Shown here: in pieces, positions 32,399 through 40,302 of the stretch
How the letters are laid out: each line of letters starts with the position of its first letter
Numbering within the stretch: the stretch's first letter is position 1
DNA from: BQWY01 sp046351095
Lineage (GTDB): Bacteria > Nitrospirota > Nitrospiria > Nitrospirales > Nitrospiraceae
Length of the DNA stretch: 64,000 bases
Assembly (NCBI GenBank): GCA_046351095.1
Contig: JAXLZC010000001.1
Coordinates: forward strand, 2,232,001-2,296,000
Direction: 5' to 3'
The notes under the pieces: model-generated
The model's database searches: none
Seen by the model: only the letters and a program-made list of their open reading frames with translations
What the model was told of the DNA's origin: nothing
Translations under genes and position numbers: made by a program

Positions 32399-33661
32399 AT
32401 GGCCCCTCGTGCCCGTACAACACGTCGAACCGTCGCATCGCCACGTGTCTCAACACGCATGCCCATGCGCCGACGTACAGCAACTCTTCGGAGCAGTCGA
32501 ACCGTCCCCGCGCCGACGACGCCGAAATCCAAAACACGCCCCGTCTCCACACAGGTCGCCCGTACGCAGACACGCGCGACCCCGCGATCCGCACCACGTG
32601 CCGCCTCCACAACCCACGTCGTGATGATCGGCGCGGGACGCGGCGGTACGGCGCTGATGGAAATTCTCGCGCCGGATCCTTTGGTGCGTATCCTCGGCAT
32701 CGCCGAACTCGATCCCGCAGCACCCGGCCTCGCACTGGCACAGCGCCTACGTATTCCCGTTACAAAGGACTACCACAAACTGCTGGCGATGCCGCAGGTC
32801 GACCTCATCATCGACGTCTCGGGCGACCTACAGGTCGGCCGCACGTTACAGAAGTTTCACCGGACCGGCGTCACCGTCATCGGCGGCGCAAGCGCCAAGT
32901 TCATGTGGGAATTGATCGAGGCCCGTGTCCGCGCGACGGCCGAAATCGAAAAAACCCTGACGAAGTATCAGACCCTCTACCAACTCTACGTGAAAGAAGC
33001 GACGACCGCGGTGGGCGAGGAACGCACGCGCATCGCCTGCGAAATCCACGATGGGTTGGTGCAGAGCCTCGCGGGCGTCAATTTCAAACTGGAGCTCTGC
33101 CAAGAGCTGGCGCAAAAAGATCCCGCCGCGTGTCAGGCGACGCTCCAAGAAACGAAGACGCAGCTCAAACTCGCCATCCAGGAAGCGCGCCAGGTCATTT
33201 TTAACCTGCGCCCGCTTCAGTACGACAAGATGGAGTTGGTGCCCGGACTGACGAACTACCTCAAGTCGTACGAAACGCAGACACACATCCGCACGGAGTT
33301 TACGGTCACCGGCGACGAACATCGGCTGTACCCGCGCACCAAGATCTTTCTGTTCCGCATCGTGCAAGAAGCCTTGAGCAACGTCGAGAAACACGCGAAG
33401 GCCGACCGTGTCACCGTGCACCTAGCCATCGCGAACCAGCGCCTTACCGTCACGATCGTCGACAACGGCATCGGGTTCGACGTGGAAGCGGTCAGCCGCG
33501 ATCCCGAGAAGTGGGATCATTTCGGGCTTCGTGGTATTCTCGAGCGCGCAAAACTCGTCGGTGGAGACGCGACGATTTCATCCATCAAAGGGCAGGGCAC
33601 CCGTATCGTGATCGAGGTGCCGATGGTCTCGAAGGAGGCGGCAGCGCATGGAAAAAATTAA
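32399..33661 (+). CDS. Soluble NarX/DegS-type histidine kinase with N-terminal Rossmann domain
   Basis: 420 residues with no transmembrane segment. Residues 1-~70 are basic and Thr/Pro-rich, probably disordered. Residues ~72-165 form a nucleotide-binding Rossmann fold (HVVMIGAGRGGTALMEILA, then LGIAELDP and VDLIIDVSGD) in place of the usual PAS or GAF sensor. A helix (residues ~175-205) leads to HisKA_3, with the phospho-acceptor His at ~217 in ERTRIACEIHDGLVQSLAG. HATPase_c follows: VQEALSNVEKHAKA (N box), DNGIGFD (G1), and GLRGILERAKLVGG with GQGTRIVIEVP (G2). The response-regulator gene overlaps its end by 14 bp. The start is uncertain: ATG 32399 was preferred, GTG 32390 and ATG 32459 are possible. 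Ligand of the Rossmann domain: unknown, possibly NAD(P)(H). Confidence 0.88.
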   Translation: MAPRARTTRRTVASPRVSTRMPMRRRTATLRSSRTVPAPTTPKSKTRPVSTQVARTQTRATPRSAPRAASTTHVVMIGAGRGGTALMEILAPDPLVRILGIAELDPAAPGLALAQRLRIPVTKDYHKLLAMPQVDLIIDVSGDLQVGRTLQKFHRTGVTVIGGASAKFMWELIEARVRATAEIEKTLTKYQTLYQLYVKEATTAVGEERTRIACEIHDGLVQSLAGVNFKLELCQELAQKDPAACQATLQETKTQLKLAIQEARQVIFNLRPLQYDKMELVPGLTNYLKSYETQTHIRTEFTVTGDEHRLYPRTKIFLFRIVQEALSNVEKHAKADRVTVHLAIANQRLTVTIVDNGIGFDVEAVSRDPEKWDHFGLRGILERAKLVGGDATISSIKGQGTRIVIEVPMVSKEAAAHGKN

Positions 33662-34307
33662 GGTGCTCATCGCGGACGATCACCGCGTTGTCCGAGAGGG
33701 GCTCGCCGCCATCCTGAAGACGAAGGAAGACATCAACGTCGTCGGCGAGGCGCAGGACGGGCAGGAAGCCGTCGACAAGACGAAAACCCTGATGCCCGAC
33801 GTGATCTTGATGGACGTGAGTATGCCGCGTATGGGCGGCGTCGAAGCGACGCGTCACATCAAACGGGAGTTTCCCCACATCGGCATCGTCGCGCTGACGA
33901 TGTACGAGGAACAACAATACATCTTCGACCTCGTGCGCGCCGGCGCCACCGGCTACCTGCTGAAGGACTCGGAGTCGTCGCAGATCGTTGCGGCCATTCG
34001 CGCCATTTACCGCGGCGAGTCGCTCATCCATCCATCGGTGGCGAGTAAAATCCTGGCCGAGTTTTCGTTGATGGCGCAGAAGAAGGGGAAAAAGTCCGCC
34101 TGGGTCGAGCACGACCTGACGGAGCGAGAAATCACCGTACTACGGCTCGTCGCCGACGGCAAAACGAACAAGGAAATCGCCAACACCCTCGACCTGAGCG
34201 AAAAGACCGTCAAAAATCACGTGCGCAATATCTTCCATAAACTCCAGGTCTATGACCGCACCCAAGCCGCCATCCTGGCCATCAGAAAGGGCTTAATCAA
34301 GCTGTAG
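33648..34307 (+). CDS. NarL/LuxR-family response regulator
   Basis: 219 residues. The receiver domain (residues 4-120) begins KVLIADDHRVVREGL, has the phospho-acceptor Asp in PDVILMDVSMPRMGG, the switch Thr in GIVALTMYEE and the Lys in GYLLKDSE. The C-terminal LuxR HTH (residues ~150-212) reads LTEREITVLRLVADGKTNKEIANTLDLSEKTVKNHVRNIFHKL. AAGGAGG is embedded in the end of the kinase gene, whose last 14 bp overlap this ORF, so the two are translated together. Target genes cannot be read from the sequence. lpxC follows after 226 bp but has an AT-rich leader of its own. Confidence 0.95.
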   Translation: MEKIKVLIADDHRVVREGLAAILKTKEDINVVGEAQDGQEAVDKTKTLMPDVILMDVSMPRMGGVEATRHIKREFPHIGIVALTMYEEQQYIFDLVRAGATGYLLKDSESSQIVAAIRAIYRGESLIHPSVASKILAEFSLMAQKKGKKSAWVEHDLTEREITVLRLVADGKTNKEIANTLDLSEKTVKNHVRNIFHKLQVYDRTQAAILAIRKGLIKL

Positions 34308-34533
34308 CGCAGGGGCCGCGCCTGCCTTCCCAGTGAAGAACCTGGCTCCCACTGTACCGAATCCCCCTTTTTGTAGTCCTCCATCTGTGGAAAGCACACA
34401 CTTGTTTTATTTTTACAACAGCGTGCATTTTTGAGAGATTCAAATAAATACCCTCACATAATCATGTAGTTATGTTACAAGAATGCTCGGATTTATGTCT
34501 GGCACGCAAGTTGTAATAAGTCCCTCCGCTACT

Positions 34534-35469
34534 ATGCGCACGCAACACACCATCGCGTCTCCCATCACCTGCTCAGGCGTCGGCCTGCACTCAGGTCAAC
34601 CGGTGTCCATGACCCTGTTGCCTGCACCGCCCGACTCGGGCGTGGTGTTCATCCGCAAGGGTGCCGGAACACCGATCCGGTTCAGCGCAAGCATCCACCA
34701 TTTGGTCTCCACAGAATTGTGCACCGCACTCGCCAGCCAAGGCGCCCAGCTCAAGACCATCGAGCACTTATTGGCCGCATTGGCGGGATTAGGCGTGGAC
34801 AACGTGCTGGTCGAGATCGACGCATCGGAAGTGCCCGTGCTGGACGGCAGCGCCGGTCCCTTCGTGCGCTTGATCCGCGAAGCGGGCATCTTGCCGCAAA
34901 AGCGCGCACAGCCCTTCTTGAAAATCACTCAGCCGATCGAAGTGACGGACGGCCACCGCCGCGTGACGATTGAACCGTCGTCGACGCCGCGCGTGTCTTA
35001 CACCATCGCGTACAATCACCCGATGATCGGTCACCAATCATTCGAGTTCGAGTATTCACCCAACGGCTTTGCTCAGGAAATCGCCGACGCGCGGACGTTC
35101 GGCTTCCTCAAGGAAGTCGAAGCGCTCTGGTCCCGCGGCTTGGGTAAGGGCGGATCGCTCGACAATACCGTCATCCTCTCCGAAACCGGAGTGGTCAACG
35201 AAACCGGCCTTCGGTTCCAGGACGAGTTCGTCCGCCACAAGATCTTGGACTTGATCGGCGACATGGCCCTCATGGGCATGCCGTTTATCGGCCACGTCAA
35301 GGCGGAGCGCTCGGGCCATGCCTTGCACACCAAGTTGGTGTCGGAAATCTTGCGCCGTCCGGATTGCTGGGTGCTGCTCACCGGCACCGATACCACCCCG
35401 GCGGTCGAGTACAACATCCCGACGCATCAGCCGTTCGCCCCCGCAGCTTCCATCGCATCCGCCGCGTAA
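34534..35469 (+). CDS. lpxC: UDP-3-O-acyl-N-acetylglucosamine deacetylase
   Basis: 311 residues. Committed step of lipid A synthesis; zinc enzyme. The ATG at 34534 places GVGLHSG at the same distance from the start as in E. coli LpxC; upstream in-frame ATGs (34483, 34495) would add up to 17 residues and no start has a good SD. The Zn ligand His lies in TIEHLLAALAGLGVDN, and the other ligands lie in DEFVRHKILDLIGD (HxxxD). VPVLDGSAGPFV and ARTFGFLKEVEAL are family motifs. A His near IGHVKAERSGHALH provides the general acid/base region. The region 34380-34480 upstream is unusually AT-rich and probably contains the promoter. The gene stands alone rather than in a division/cell-wall cluster. Confidence 0.96.
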   Translation: MRTQHTIASPITCSGVGLHSGQPVSMTLLPAPPDSGVVFIRKGAGTPIRFSASIHHLVSTELCTALASQGAQLKTIEHLLAALAGLGVDNVLVEIDASEVPVLDGSAGPFVRLIREAGILPQKRAQPFLKITQPIEVTDGHRRVTIEPSSTPRVSYTIAYNHPMIGHQSFEFEYSPNGFAQEIADARTFGFLKEVEALWSRGLGKGGSLDNTVILSETGVVNETGLRFQDEFVRHKILDLIGDMALMGMPFIGHVKAERSGHALHTKLVSEILRRPDCWVLLTGTDTTPAVEYNIPTHQPFAPAASIASAA

Positions 35470-35780
35470 TCTTCGCTTTTTGCGTCTCACTCCGACTCGT
35501 ACCCACTATAGGGTCGTTGACGGTTTGTGTTGTTCCGCGACCAGTACCGGCGCACACCCGTACGCTCAACGCACGACATACCACTCGCCGAACACGTTCG
35601 CCAATCCCGCTCGACACAGAATCCCGCAATCAGGACGCGTCGATAGACGCTCACGAACGTGAGGCATGCCGACAAGCCGACAGGACACCCGCTACAAGGC
35701 AATGGCTGGATCATGCCCGCAAGTCACGGGGATACTTACGGAAGGAACCGTGCGTAGGGATATTGTACGGAGGGAAAACC

Positions 35781-35814
35781 CACGTTGGACGTGAGTAGCC
35801 TCACGTCCAACGTG
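35781..35814 (-). terminator. Rho-independent terminator after the lysine-rich micro-ORF
   Basis: A perfect 15-bp stem: CACGTTGGACGTGAG (35781-35795) and CTCACGTCCAACGTG (35800-35814) with a 4-nt loop. On the minus strand it is followed directly by GGTTTTCCC. It begins 17 bp after the micro-ORF stop. Confidence 0.8.
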
Positions 35815-35830
35815 TGAAACCTGGCGGGGA

Positions 35831-35872
35831 TTACTTCTTCTTCTTCTTCGCCGCTGCTTTCTTGGTCGCCAA
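35831..35872 (-). CDS. Candidate lysine/alanine-rich micro-peptide (MATKKAAAKKKKK)
   Basis: A 13-codon ORF starting at TTG (35872) with GGAGG exactly 8 nt upstream, ending TAA at 35831. A GTG three codons upstream (35881) shares the frame but overlaps the SD. The peptide is almost entirely Lys and Ala, like the tails of small histone-like or DNA-binding proteins. It is followed at once by a strong terminator and lies ~330 nt downstream of a good promoter, so it may be the coding part of a ~420-nt transcript or a remnant of a longer gene. Low certainty that it is translated. Confidence 0.4.
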   Translation of the reverse strand: MATKKAAAKKKKK

Positions 35873-36205
35873 CGCACTCACCTCCCTTCAACACTCATGA
35901 CTGCGGTGAATACCCACTCGAGACGGCCTTCGGTGTAATTGCGTAGACCCTCCAAGAGCCTCTCGCAAGACCGGTCTCACTGCCGACGAATGCGCGCACT
36001 CGACATCACACGCTCAGCTCGCAGAGCGAGCCGGCGTCGTATCGGTTCTGTGGACACGCGAAAGCAACGACTCGATCTGCCTTGCGGCAGAAGCGGTCGT
36101 CCTCGTCCCAGTACGAATGAATGGAATATCTCAGATGAGTGTCTGCGTTCAGGAGGTGCGCTTTGAGTTGTCCAGTACTCAGGATGTCACCCAAAGATTG
36201 ACGGC

Positions 36206-36234
36206 TTTATAACAACACTCTGCAACGAGATCAA
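36206..36234 (-). promoter_or_regulatory. Sigma70-type promoter pointing to the micro-ORF
   Basis: On the minus strand TTGATC (36234-36229), a 17-bp spacer and TATAAA (36211-36206), in a locally AT-rich stretch. It reads away from the inositol-monophosphatase gene. Confidence 0.55.
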
Positions 36235-36373
36235 GAAAAAAGTATTTGACACATGAAATTTCTTCTGCTGAGGATTCCGACATACAAGACTTTTACGCAG
36301 GACGCTTCGTGCACAGGCATCACACACCGACGCGCGTCGTCCGTTCACCTTCGACCGACCGAATAGGAGCGCC

Positions 36374-37216
36374 ATGCATCCTCGACTCGCCGCCGATCCA
36401 CGCGCACCGTTCCTCCGCACCGCCATCGAAGCCGCGCACGAAGCCGGAGAGGCGCTGCGCCTCGCCACGCAAGACGGCTTTCGTATCGAACGCAAGAGCA
36501 GCGTGGTGAATCTCGTGACCGATGCCGACCGCGAGGCCGAGCAGCGCATCGTCGCGCACATCCGCCGCACCTATCCCGACCATCGTATCCTGGCGGAAGA
36601 GGGTGGGCGCGCAGCCGACGCCGACTCGCCCTATCAGTGGATCATCGACCCGCTCGACGGTACCACCAACTTCGCCCACGGCTTTCCATTTTATTCGGTG
36701 TCGATTGCTCTGGAAGAGCAGGGCACCTGCATCCTCGGCGCCATTTACGATCCGACACGCGACGAACTCTTCACCGCCATACGCGGGCAGGGCGCCTACC
36801 TGAACGACCGGCCGATCCACGTCTCCACCACCGACACGCTCGACGACGCCTTACTCGTGACCGGGTTCGCCTACGACATCCGCGAAACACCCGACAACAA
36901 TCTGGATCACTTCTGCCGCTTCGCGCTCGCGGCGCAAGGCCTCCGCCGCACCGGATCCGCGGCCTTGGACCTGTGTTATGTGGCGATGGGGCGACTCGAC
37001 GGATATTGGGAGGTCACGCTGAGTCCATGGGACTCGGCGGCGGGTTCGGTGATCCTCACGGAAGCCGGCGGACGCATTACCCATTTCAACGGCTCGCCGT
37101 ATACGATCTACGGGAAGAACCTCTTGGCCAGCAATGGAGTGCTGCACGACGCGATGCAGGCCGTGTTGGCGCAACGGCAACCAGCAAGCGGTGCGCCTGA
37201 CACACCGAGCACATAG
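36374..37216 (+). CDS. Inositol-monophosphatase family phosphatase
   Basis: 280 residues, family length ~265. Mg2+-dependent, Li+-sensitive fold. Motifs: NLVTDADREAEQRI, ILAEEGG (metal-binding Glu), WIIDPLDGTTNFAHGFPFY (DPLDGT, metal ligands), GSAALDLCYVAMGRLDGYWE and SPWDSAAGSVILTEAGG (WDxAAG). TAGGAGCGCC precedes the ATG. The substrate could be inositol-1-phosphate or another sugar phosphate (SuhB-like); the sequence does not decide. Followed by two small genes on the same strand with gaps of 60-75 bp. Confidence 0.93.
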   Translation: MHPRLAADPRAPFLRTAIEAAHEAGEALRLATQDGFRIERKSSVVNLVTDADREAEQRIVAHIRRTYPDHRILAEEGGRAADADSPYQWIIDPLDGTTNFAHGFPFYSVSIALEEQGTCILGAIYDPTRDELFTAIRGQGAYLNDRPIHVSTTDTLDDALLVTGFAYDIRETPDNNLDHFCRFALAAQGLRRTGSAALDLCYVAMGRLDGYWEVTLSPWDSAAGSVILTEAGGRITHFNGSPYTIYGKNLLASNGVLHDAMQAVLAQRQPASGAPDTPST

Positions 37217-37276
37217 CCAGAGCGAGAACCGATCGGGTAAGATGCACCTCGCATCGTTTTACCAAGGAGACCCGTC

Positions 37277-37540
37277 ATGGCTACACACATGCCCCCGCAA
37301 CCGGACCCCTCGGCGCAGAGTGGCACCGTCAAAGAAGTCGAACTGCTGCGCGTGCTCGTCAGCCGTGCCGGCCAGGCCGTCGCCGCTGAGTGGGCGATTC
37401 ACCCGCAACTCAAACAAGACCTGAAGCCGGAGGAGTGGAAGGAAGTCGTCGATCTGATGGGTAAGGTCACCAACCTGGTGGGCAACCGCTTCAAGCAGGT
37501 GCTCTCGACCGTCGAACCGGACGCGCCGGGCAACGCCTAA
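37277..37540 (+). CDS. Small conserved-looking hypothetical protein
   Basis: 87 residues, soluble. Pro-rich start (MATHMPPQPDPSAQSG), then two helices (VKEVELLRVLVSRAGQAVAAEWAI and PEEWKEVVDLMGKVTNLVGNRFKQVLS). The CCAAGGAGACCCGTC before the ATG is a strong RBS, which supports it as a real gene. No family recognised. I considered it as a precursor for the nearby radical SAM enzyme, but it has no Cys/Ser/Thr-rich core or known leader motif. Confidence 0.68.
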   Translation: MATHMPPQPDPSAQSGTVKEVELLRVLVSRAGQAVAAEWAIHPQLKQDLKPEEWKEVVDLMGKVTNLVGNRFKQVLSTVEPDAPGNA

Positions 37541-37615
37541 CTCCCGACAGGCATTACTCGCCCCGCCCGCCACATTCGCCATTCACCACGAGCATTCGCA
37601 CAGAAGAGGCGCACC

Positions 37616-37948
37616 ATGGACACCTACTACCATCCCAAAGACCTCGGCAAATTCGGCGACATGGCCAAGGGCAACAAGGAGCTGTGGGAGAAGTTCATGA
37701 GTTACTACTTCGCCGTCTTCGCCGAAGGCGCGCTGACCGAGCGGGAAAAGGCGCTCATCGCCCTCGGCGTTGCCCACGCCGTGCAATGCCCCTACTGCAT
37801 CGATGCTTACACCCAAGCCTGCCTGGAAAAGGGGTCGAACACAGAAGAAATGACGGAAGCCGTCCACGTCGCCTGCGCGATTCGCGGCGGCGCCTCCCTC
37901 GTCCACGGTGTGCAGATGCGCCACGTCGCCGAAAAACTGTCGATGTAG
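37616..37948 (+). CDS. Carboxymuconolactone-decarboxylase/AhpD-like protein (TIGR04169-like)
   Basis: 110 residues. The CMD/AhpD helical core contains the redox motif AHAVQCPYCIDAYTQACLEKG (CxxC) followed by EEMTEAVHVACAIRGGASLVHG. The near-continuous pattern, starting DTYYHPKDLGKFGDMAKGN and ending QMRHVAEKLSM, is what I associate with the arsenosugar-biosynthesis-associated peroxidase-like family (TIGR04169). Neither the ArsS radical SAM enzyme nor an ArsM methyltransferase is in this window. It may act as a general peroxidase or thiol redox protein. It converges with the radical SAM gene 40 bp downstream. Confidence 0.88.
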   Translation: MDTYYHPKDLGKFGDMAKGNKELWEKFMSYYFAVFAEGALTEREKALIALGVAHAVQCPYCIDAYTQACLEKGSNTEEMTEAVHVACAIRGGASLVHGVQMRHVAEKLSM

Positions 37949-37988
37949 GGGAGAGGAAAACCTGCCAGGCCCGACCGAGCCGGGCACG

Positions 37989-39908
37989 CTAGTAGTAGGG
38001 ATTTTCAGGAATCGCGAGGGTGAAGTATCGACCACGCTCTTCGTAGAGGATCCGCTTCTCGATCAGATCGGCCAACACCTCCACCGACCCAGAAGCCGAC
38101 GGACCCGCCGCTTCGCCGCTCGCAGCCGACCGCACGGAATTCCAGCCCGACACAATCTGCTCCGCCGACCGCGCCTGCTCGTTGCACGCCTCGATGGCAT
38201 ACGCCGCCAACCCGTCGAACCGGTACCGCCGCGGCTGCCCTGCAATCCGCCCGTCATAGACCGTCACAAAGCTCGGCGCCTTCGAAAAATACAAAAACGG
38301 CCGGTCGTTCGACGCATGGCGCCGCTGCCACTCGCCGATCACCGCCACCAACTCCTGATACACGTGCGGGTCGACCGGCCAGCGGTCGAGCTCGTACTCG
38401 AAGTCATAGGCAATCTTCATCAAGTCTACGCGCCGCGCATCGTACACATACTCGTACGCCATACCCGGACCGGTGAGACGCACGCCGTACTCCGTCGCCC
38501 GCGTGTGGTAGGGGCTGAAGCGCTCCAGCCAAAACTTCCCCGTCGCCTCCGGCGGATGCAGATGGAACAGGCTCGGGATCAGGTCGATCTGGCGGCGGTA
38601 GTCCTCATTCGTCTCACCCGGAAATCCCAGCAAAATGTTCCAGGACACCACCACCTTGTAGTACTCGCACCACTTCAGACATTGAATGTTCTGGAGCGGC
38701 GTCACGCCCTTGTCGATCGCGCGGAGCTGACTCAGGCTCAGGCTTTCCAACCCCGGCTGCATACATTTCACGCCGCCCGCCGCCAGCGTCCGGATCTGCG
38801 CCTTCTGCAAATTGCTCTTCGTCTCGATAAACACGTCCAAGTCGCAATGTTGCGCCGCCAACGTCCCGAAGAGCTGGTCGACGTATTTCATGTCGATGAT
38901 GTTGTCCACGAGGCGAAAGCGCGTCGTGTCATACCGGCTGGAGAGCGTCGTGATTTCGTCCAACACCTGCTGCGGCGTCTTCGCGCGAAACTTCATGCTC
39001 GACGCATTCAACCCGCAGAACGTGCAGTGGTGTTTCTCGCCCCACCAACAGCCGCGCGAACCTTCGTAGAGCAACACACGGTCGAGCCCCGTCGGCGCCG
39101 ACGTGCCGAGTTCTGCCAGCAGGTGATAGTAATCGTCGTAGTCCGGCGGACCCGTCTGGGCGAACTCCGTGAACAGCGTCTGATTCGGCTCGAAGCCGAT
39201 GCCCGTCGCGCGGTCACCCGATCCGCCCGTTCGATAGATGACGCCGTTCGGAAACCCGTCCGCCTCGCCCGCCAACACCCGCTCGATCAACCCCGGCACC
39301 ACATGCTCACCCTCACCGACCACCACATAGTCGATAAACGGGAAGGCGCGGAAATACTCCATGCCCATCTCGCCGTCGTAGTTCGCGCCGCCGAAGACGA
39401 TCTTGATCTGCGGATAGAGATCCTTGATCAGTTTTGCCATCGTCAGGCTCGCCACGTTTTGATCGAAGGTCGAGGTGAAGCCGACCAACGTGTATTGCCC
39501 CCAGTCGATCGCCGCCATCGCCCAAGTCAAAAATTCCGGCGCCACCCGGTCGGCCAACGTCAGGAAATAGCCGAGCGGTTGCCCCGTGTCCTGCGCGAGC
39601 TGTTCGAACACCGGCTTAAACACGCGCGGATACTCGGCGCGTTTGGGATTGTCGCGGAAGAGCAGGTAGGAAAAGAGCCACTCGCCGAATAACGCCCGCT
39701 TGTCGCAGATCTTTTCGTACAGCGGCAGACCGATCTTATGCGCAAACCGCACGTTGAGATGGTGACAATCGACCGCCACCCCACGAGCCTTCAACAGCGC
39801 GGAGAGCGTGCCCAATTGGATCGACGGATACTTCGCCGAACTGAAGGGCATGTTCACCAGGGCAACTTGCGCCGGTGCCGACGGCTGATTGGTAGGGCGA
39901 TCCGTCAT
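37989..39908 (-). CDS. B12-binding radical SAM enzyme, RiPP maturation type (TIGR03975-like)
   Basis: 639 residues. The N-terminal B12-binding Rossmann domain (residues ~15-235) includes VALVNMPFSSAKYPSIQLGTL, LVGFTSTFDQNVASLTMAKLIKD and IVFGGANYDGEMG. The radical SAM domain has the atypical cluster motif GCWWGEKHHCTFCGLN (Cx7CxxC), characteristic of RiPP maturation radical SAM protein 1. MQPGLESLS and SWNILLGFPGET are typical of the barrel. The last ~100 residues look like a PqqD/winged-helix-type module ending in AIPENPYY. No precursor peptide or ThiF/transport genes are visible. The pterin dehydratase gene lies 4 bp upstream on the same strand. Substrate unknown; needs cobalamin, as does CarH. 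Confidence 0.87.
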   Translation of the reverse strand: MTDRPTNQPSAPAQVALVNMPFSSAKYPSIQLGTLSALLKARGVAVDCHHLNVRFAHKIGLPLYEKICDKRALFGEWLFSYLLFRDNPKRAEYPRVFKPVFEQLAQDTGQPLGYFLTLADRVAPEFLTWAMAAIDWGQYTLVGFTSTFDQNVASLTMAKLIKDLYPQIKIVFGGANYDGEMGMEYFRAFPFIDYVVVGEGEHVVPGLIERVLAGEADGFPNGVIYRTGGSGDRATGIGFEPNQTLFTEFAQTGPPDYDDYYHLLAELGTSAPTGLDRVLLYEGSRGCWWGEKHHCTFCGLNASSMKFRAKTPQQVLDEITTLSSRYDTTRFRLVDNIIDMKYVDQLFGTLAAQHCDLDVFIETKSNLQKAQIRTLAAGGVKCMQPGLESLSLSQLRAIDKGVTPLQNIQCLKWCEYYKVVVSWNILLGFPGETNEDYRRQIDLIPSLFHLHPPEATGKFWLERFSPYHTRATEYGVRLTGPGMAYEYVYDARRVDLMKIAYDFEYELDRWPVDPHVYQELVAVIGEWQRRHASNDRPFLYFSKAPSFVTVYDGRIAGQPRRYRFDGLAAYAIEACNEQARSAEQIVSGWNSVRSAASGEAAGPSASGSVEVLADLIEKRILYEERGRYFTLAIPENPYY

Positions 39909-39912
39909 GGCA

Positions 39913-40254
39913 TCACACGCGATACAACTCGAACTCCCGATCCGCCTTCGCCGCCAAAAAGAAATCGCTCTCCGTCAGGCCGTCGATCTTGTGCGTCCAA
40001 ATCTCGACACCGCACTTCCCCCAGGCCAGGTAGAGATCCGGATGGTGCCCTTCGGCCTCAGCCACCGCGCCAACCTTGTTCACGAAAGCCAACGCCTGCG
40101 CAAAATCTCTAAACGTGTACAGCCGCTCCAAATGCCCCTTCGCATTCAACGACCAGCCACGCCCCAGCTCTTTCAGCAGCGCCTGCGCCCGCGCCGGATC
40201 GATCGGCGGCACCCCACCACGACAGGGAACACAGGTATTATCAGCCAATGCCAT
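39913..40254 (-). CDS. phhB: Pterin-4a-carbinolamine dehydratase
   Basis: 113 residues. The PCD signature is EGHHPDLYLAWGKCGVEIWTHKIDGLTESDF (residues ~67-97) with the catalytic His pair. It dehydrates 4a-hydroxytetrahydrobiopterin during aromatic-amino-acid hydroxylase cycling; homologues also occur where no hydroxylase is present and may assist molybdopterin or folate metabolism. No phenylalanine hydroxylase is in the window. Only 4 bp separate it from the radical SAM gene downstream, so they are probably co-translated. Confidence 0.93.
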   Translation of the reverse strand: MALADNTCVPCRGGVPPIDPARAQALLKELGRGWSLNAKGHLERLYTFRDFAQALAFVNKVGAVAEAEGHHPDLYLAWGKCGVEIWTHKIDGLTESDFFLAAKADREFELYRV

Positions 40255-40302
40255 GATCCGTACTCCTTCTATATCCTGAGCTGCACGTTATCCATCAACC
40301 CA

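Larger units (their letters stand above)
35470..36373. other. Gene-poor 0.9-kb stretch with one minus-strand micro-ORF unit
   Basis: No ORF with a recognisable family on either strand. The only organised element is a minus-strand promoter (36234-36206), a strong SD with a lysine-rich micro-ORF (35872-35831) and a 15-bp-stem terminator (35814-35781), described separately. The transcript between promoter and terminator would be about 420 nt. Region 35470-35770 shows nothing I can support. Confidence 0.5.

Noticed and set aside
36006..36194. 62-codon minus-strand frame starting TTG just after the -10 of the micro-ORF promoter
   Set aside because: Start would be almost leaderless, no RBS, no recognisable motif; kept only as part of the possible leader RNA.
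37277..37540. 87-residue protein as RiPP precursor for the radical SAM enzyme
   Set aside because: Opposite strand, no known leader motif, no modifiable core; ordinary soluble helical protein.
37908..39692. 594-codon plus-strand frame opposite the radical SAM gene
   Set aside because: Arg/His/Leu-rich shadow of a gene with clear family motifs on the minus strand.
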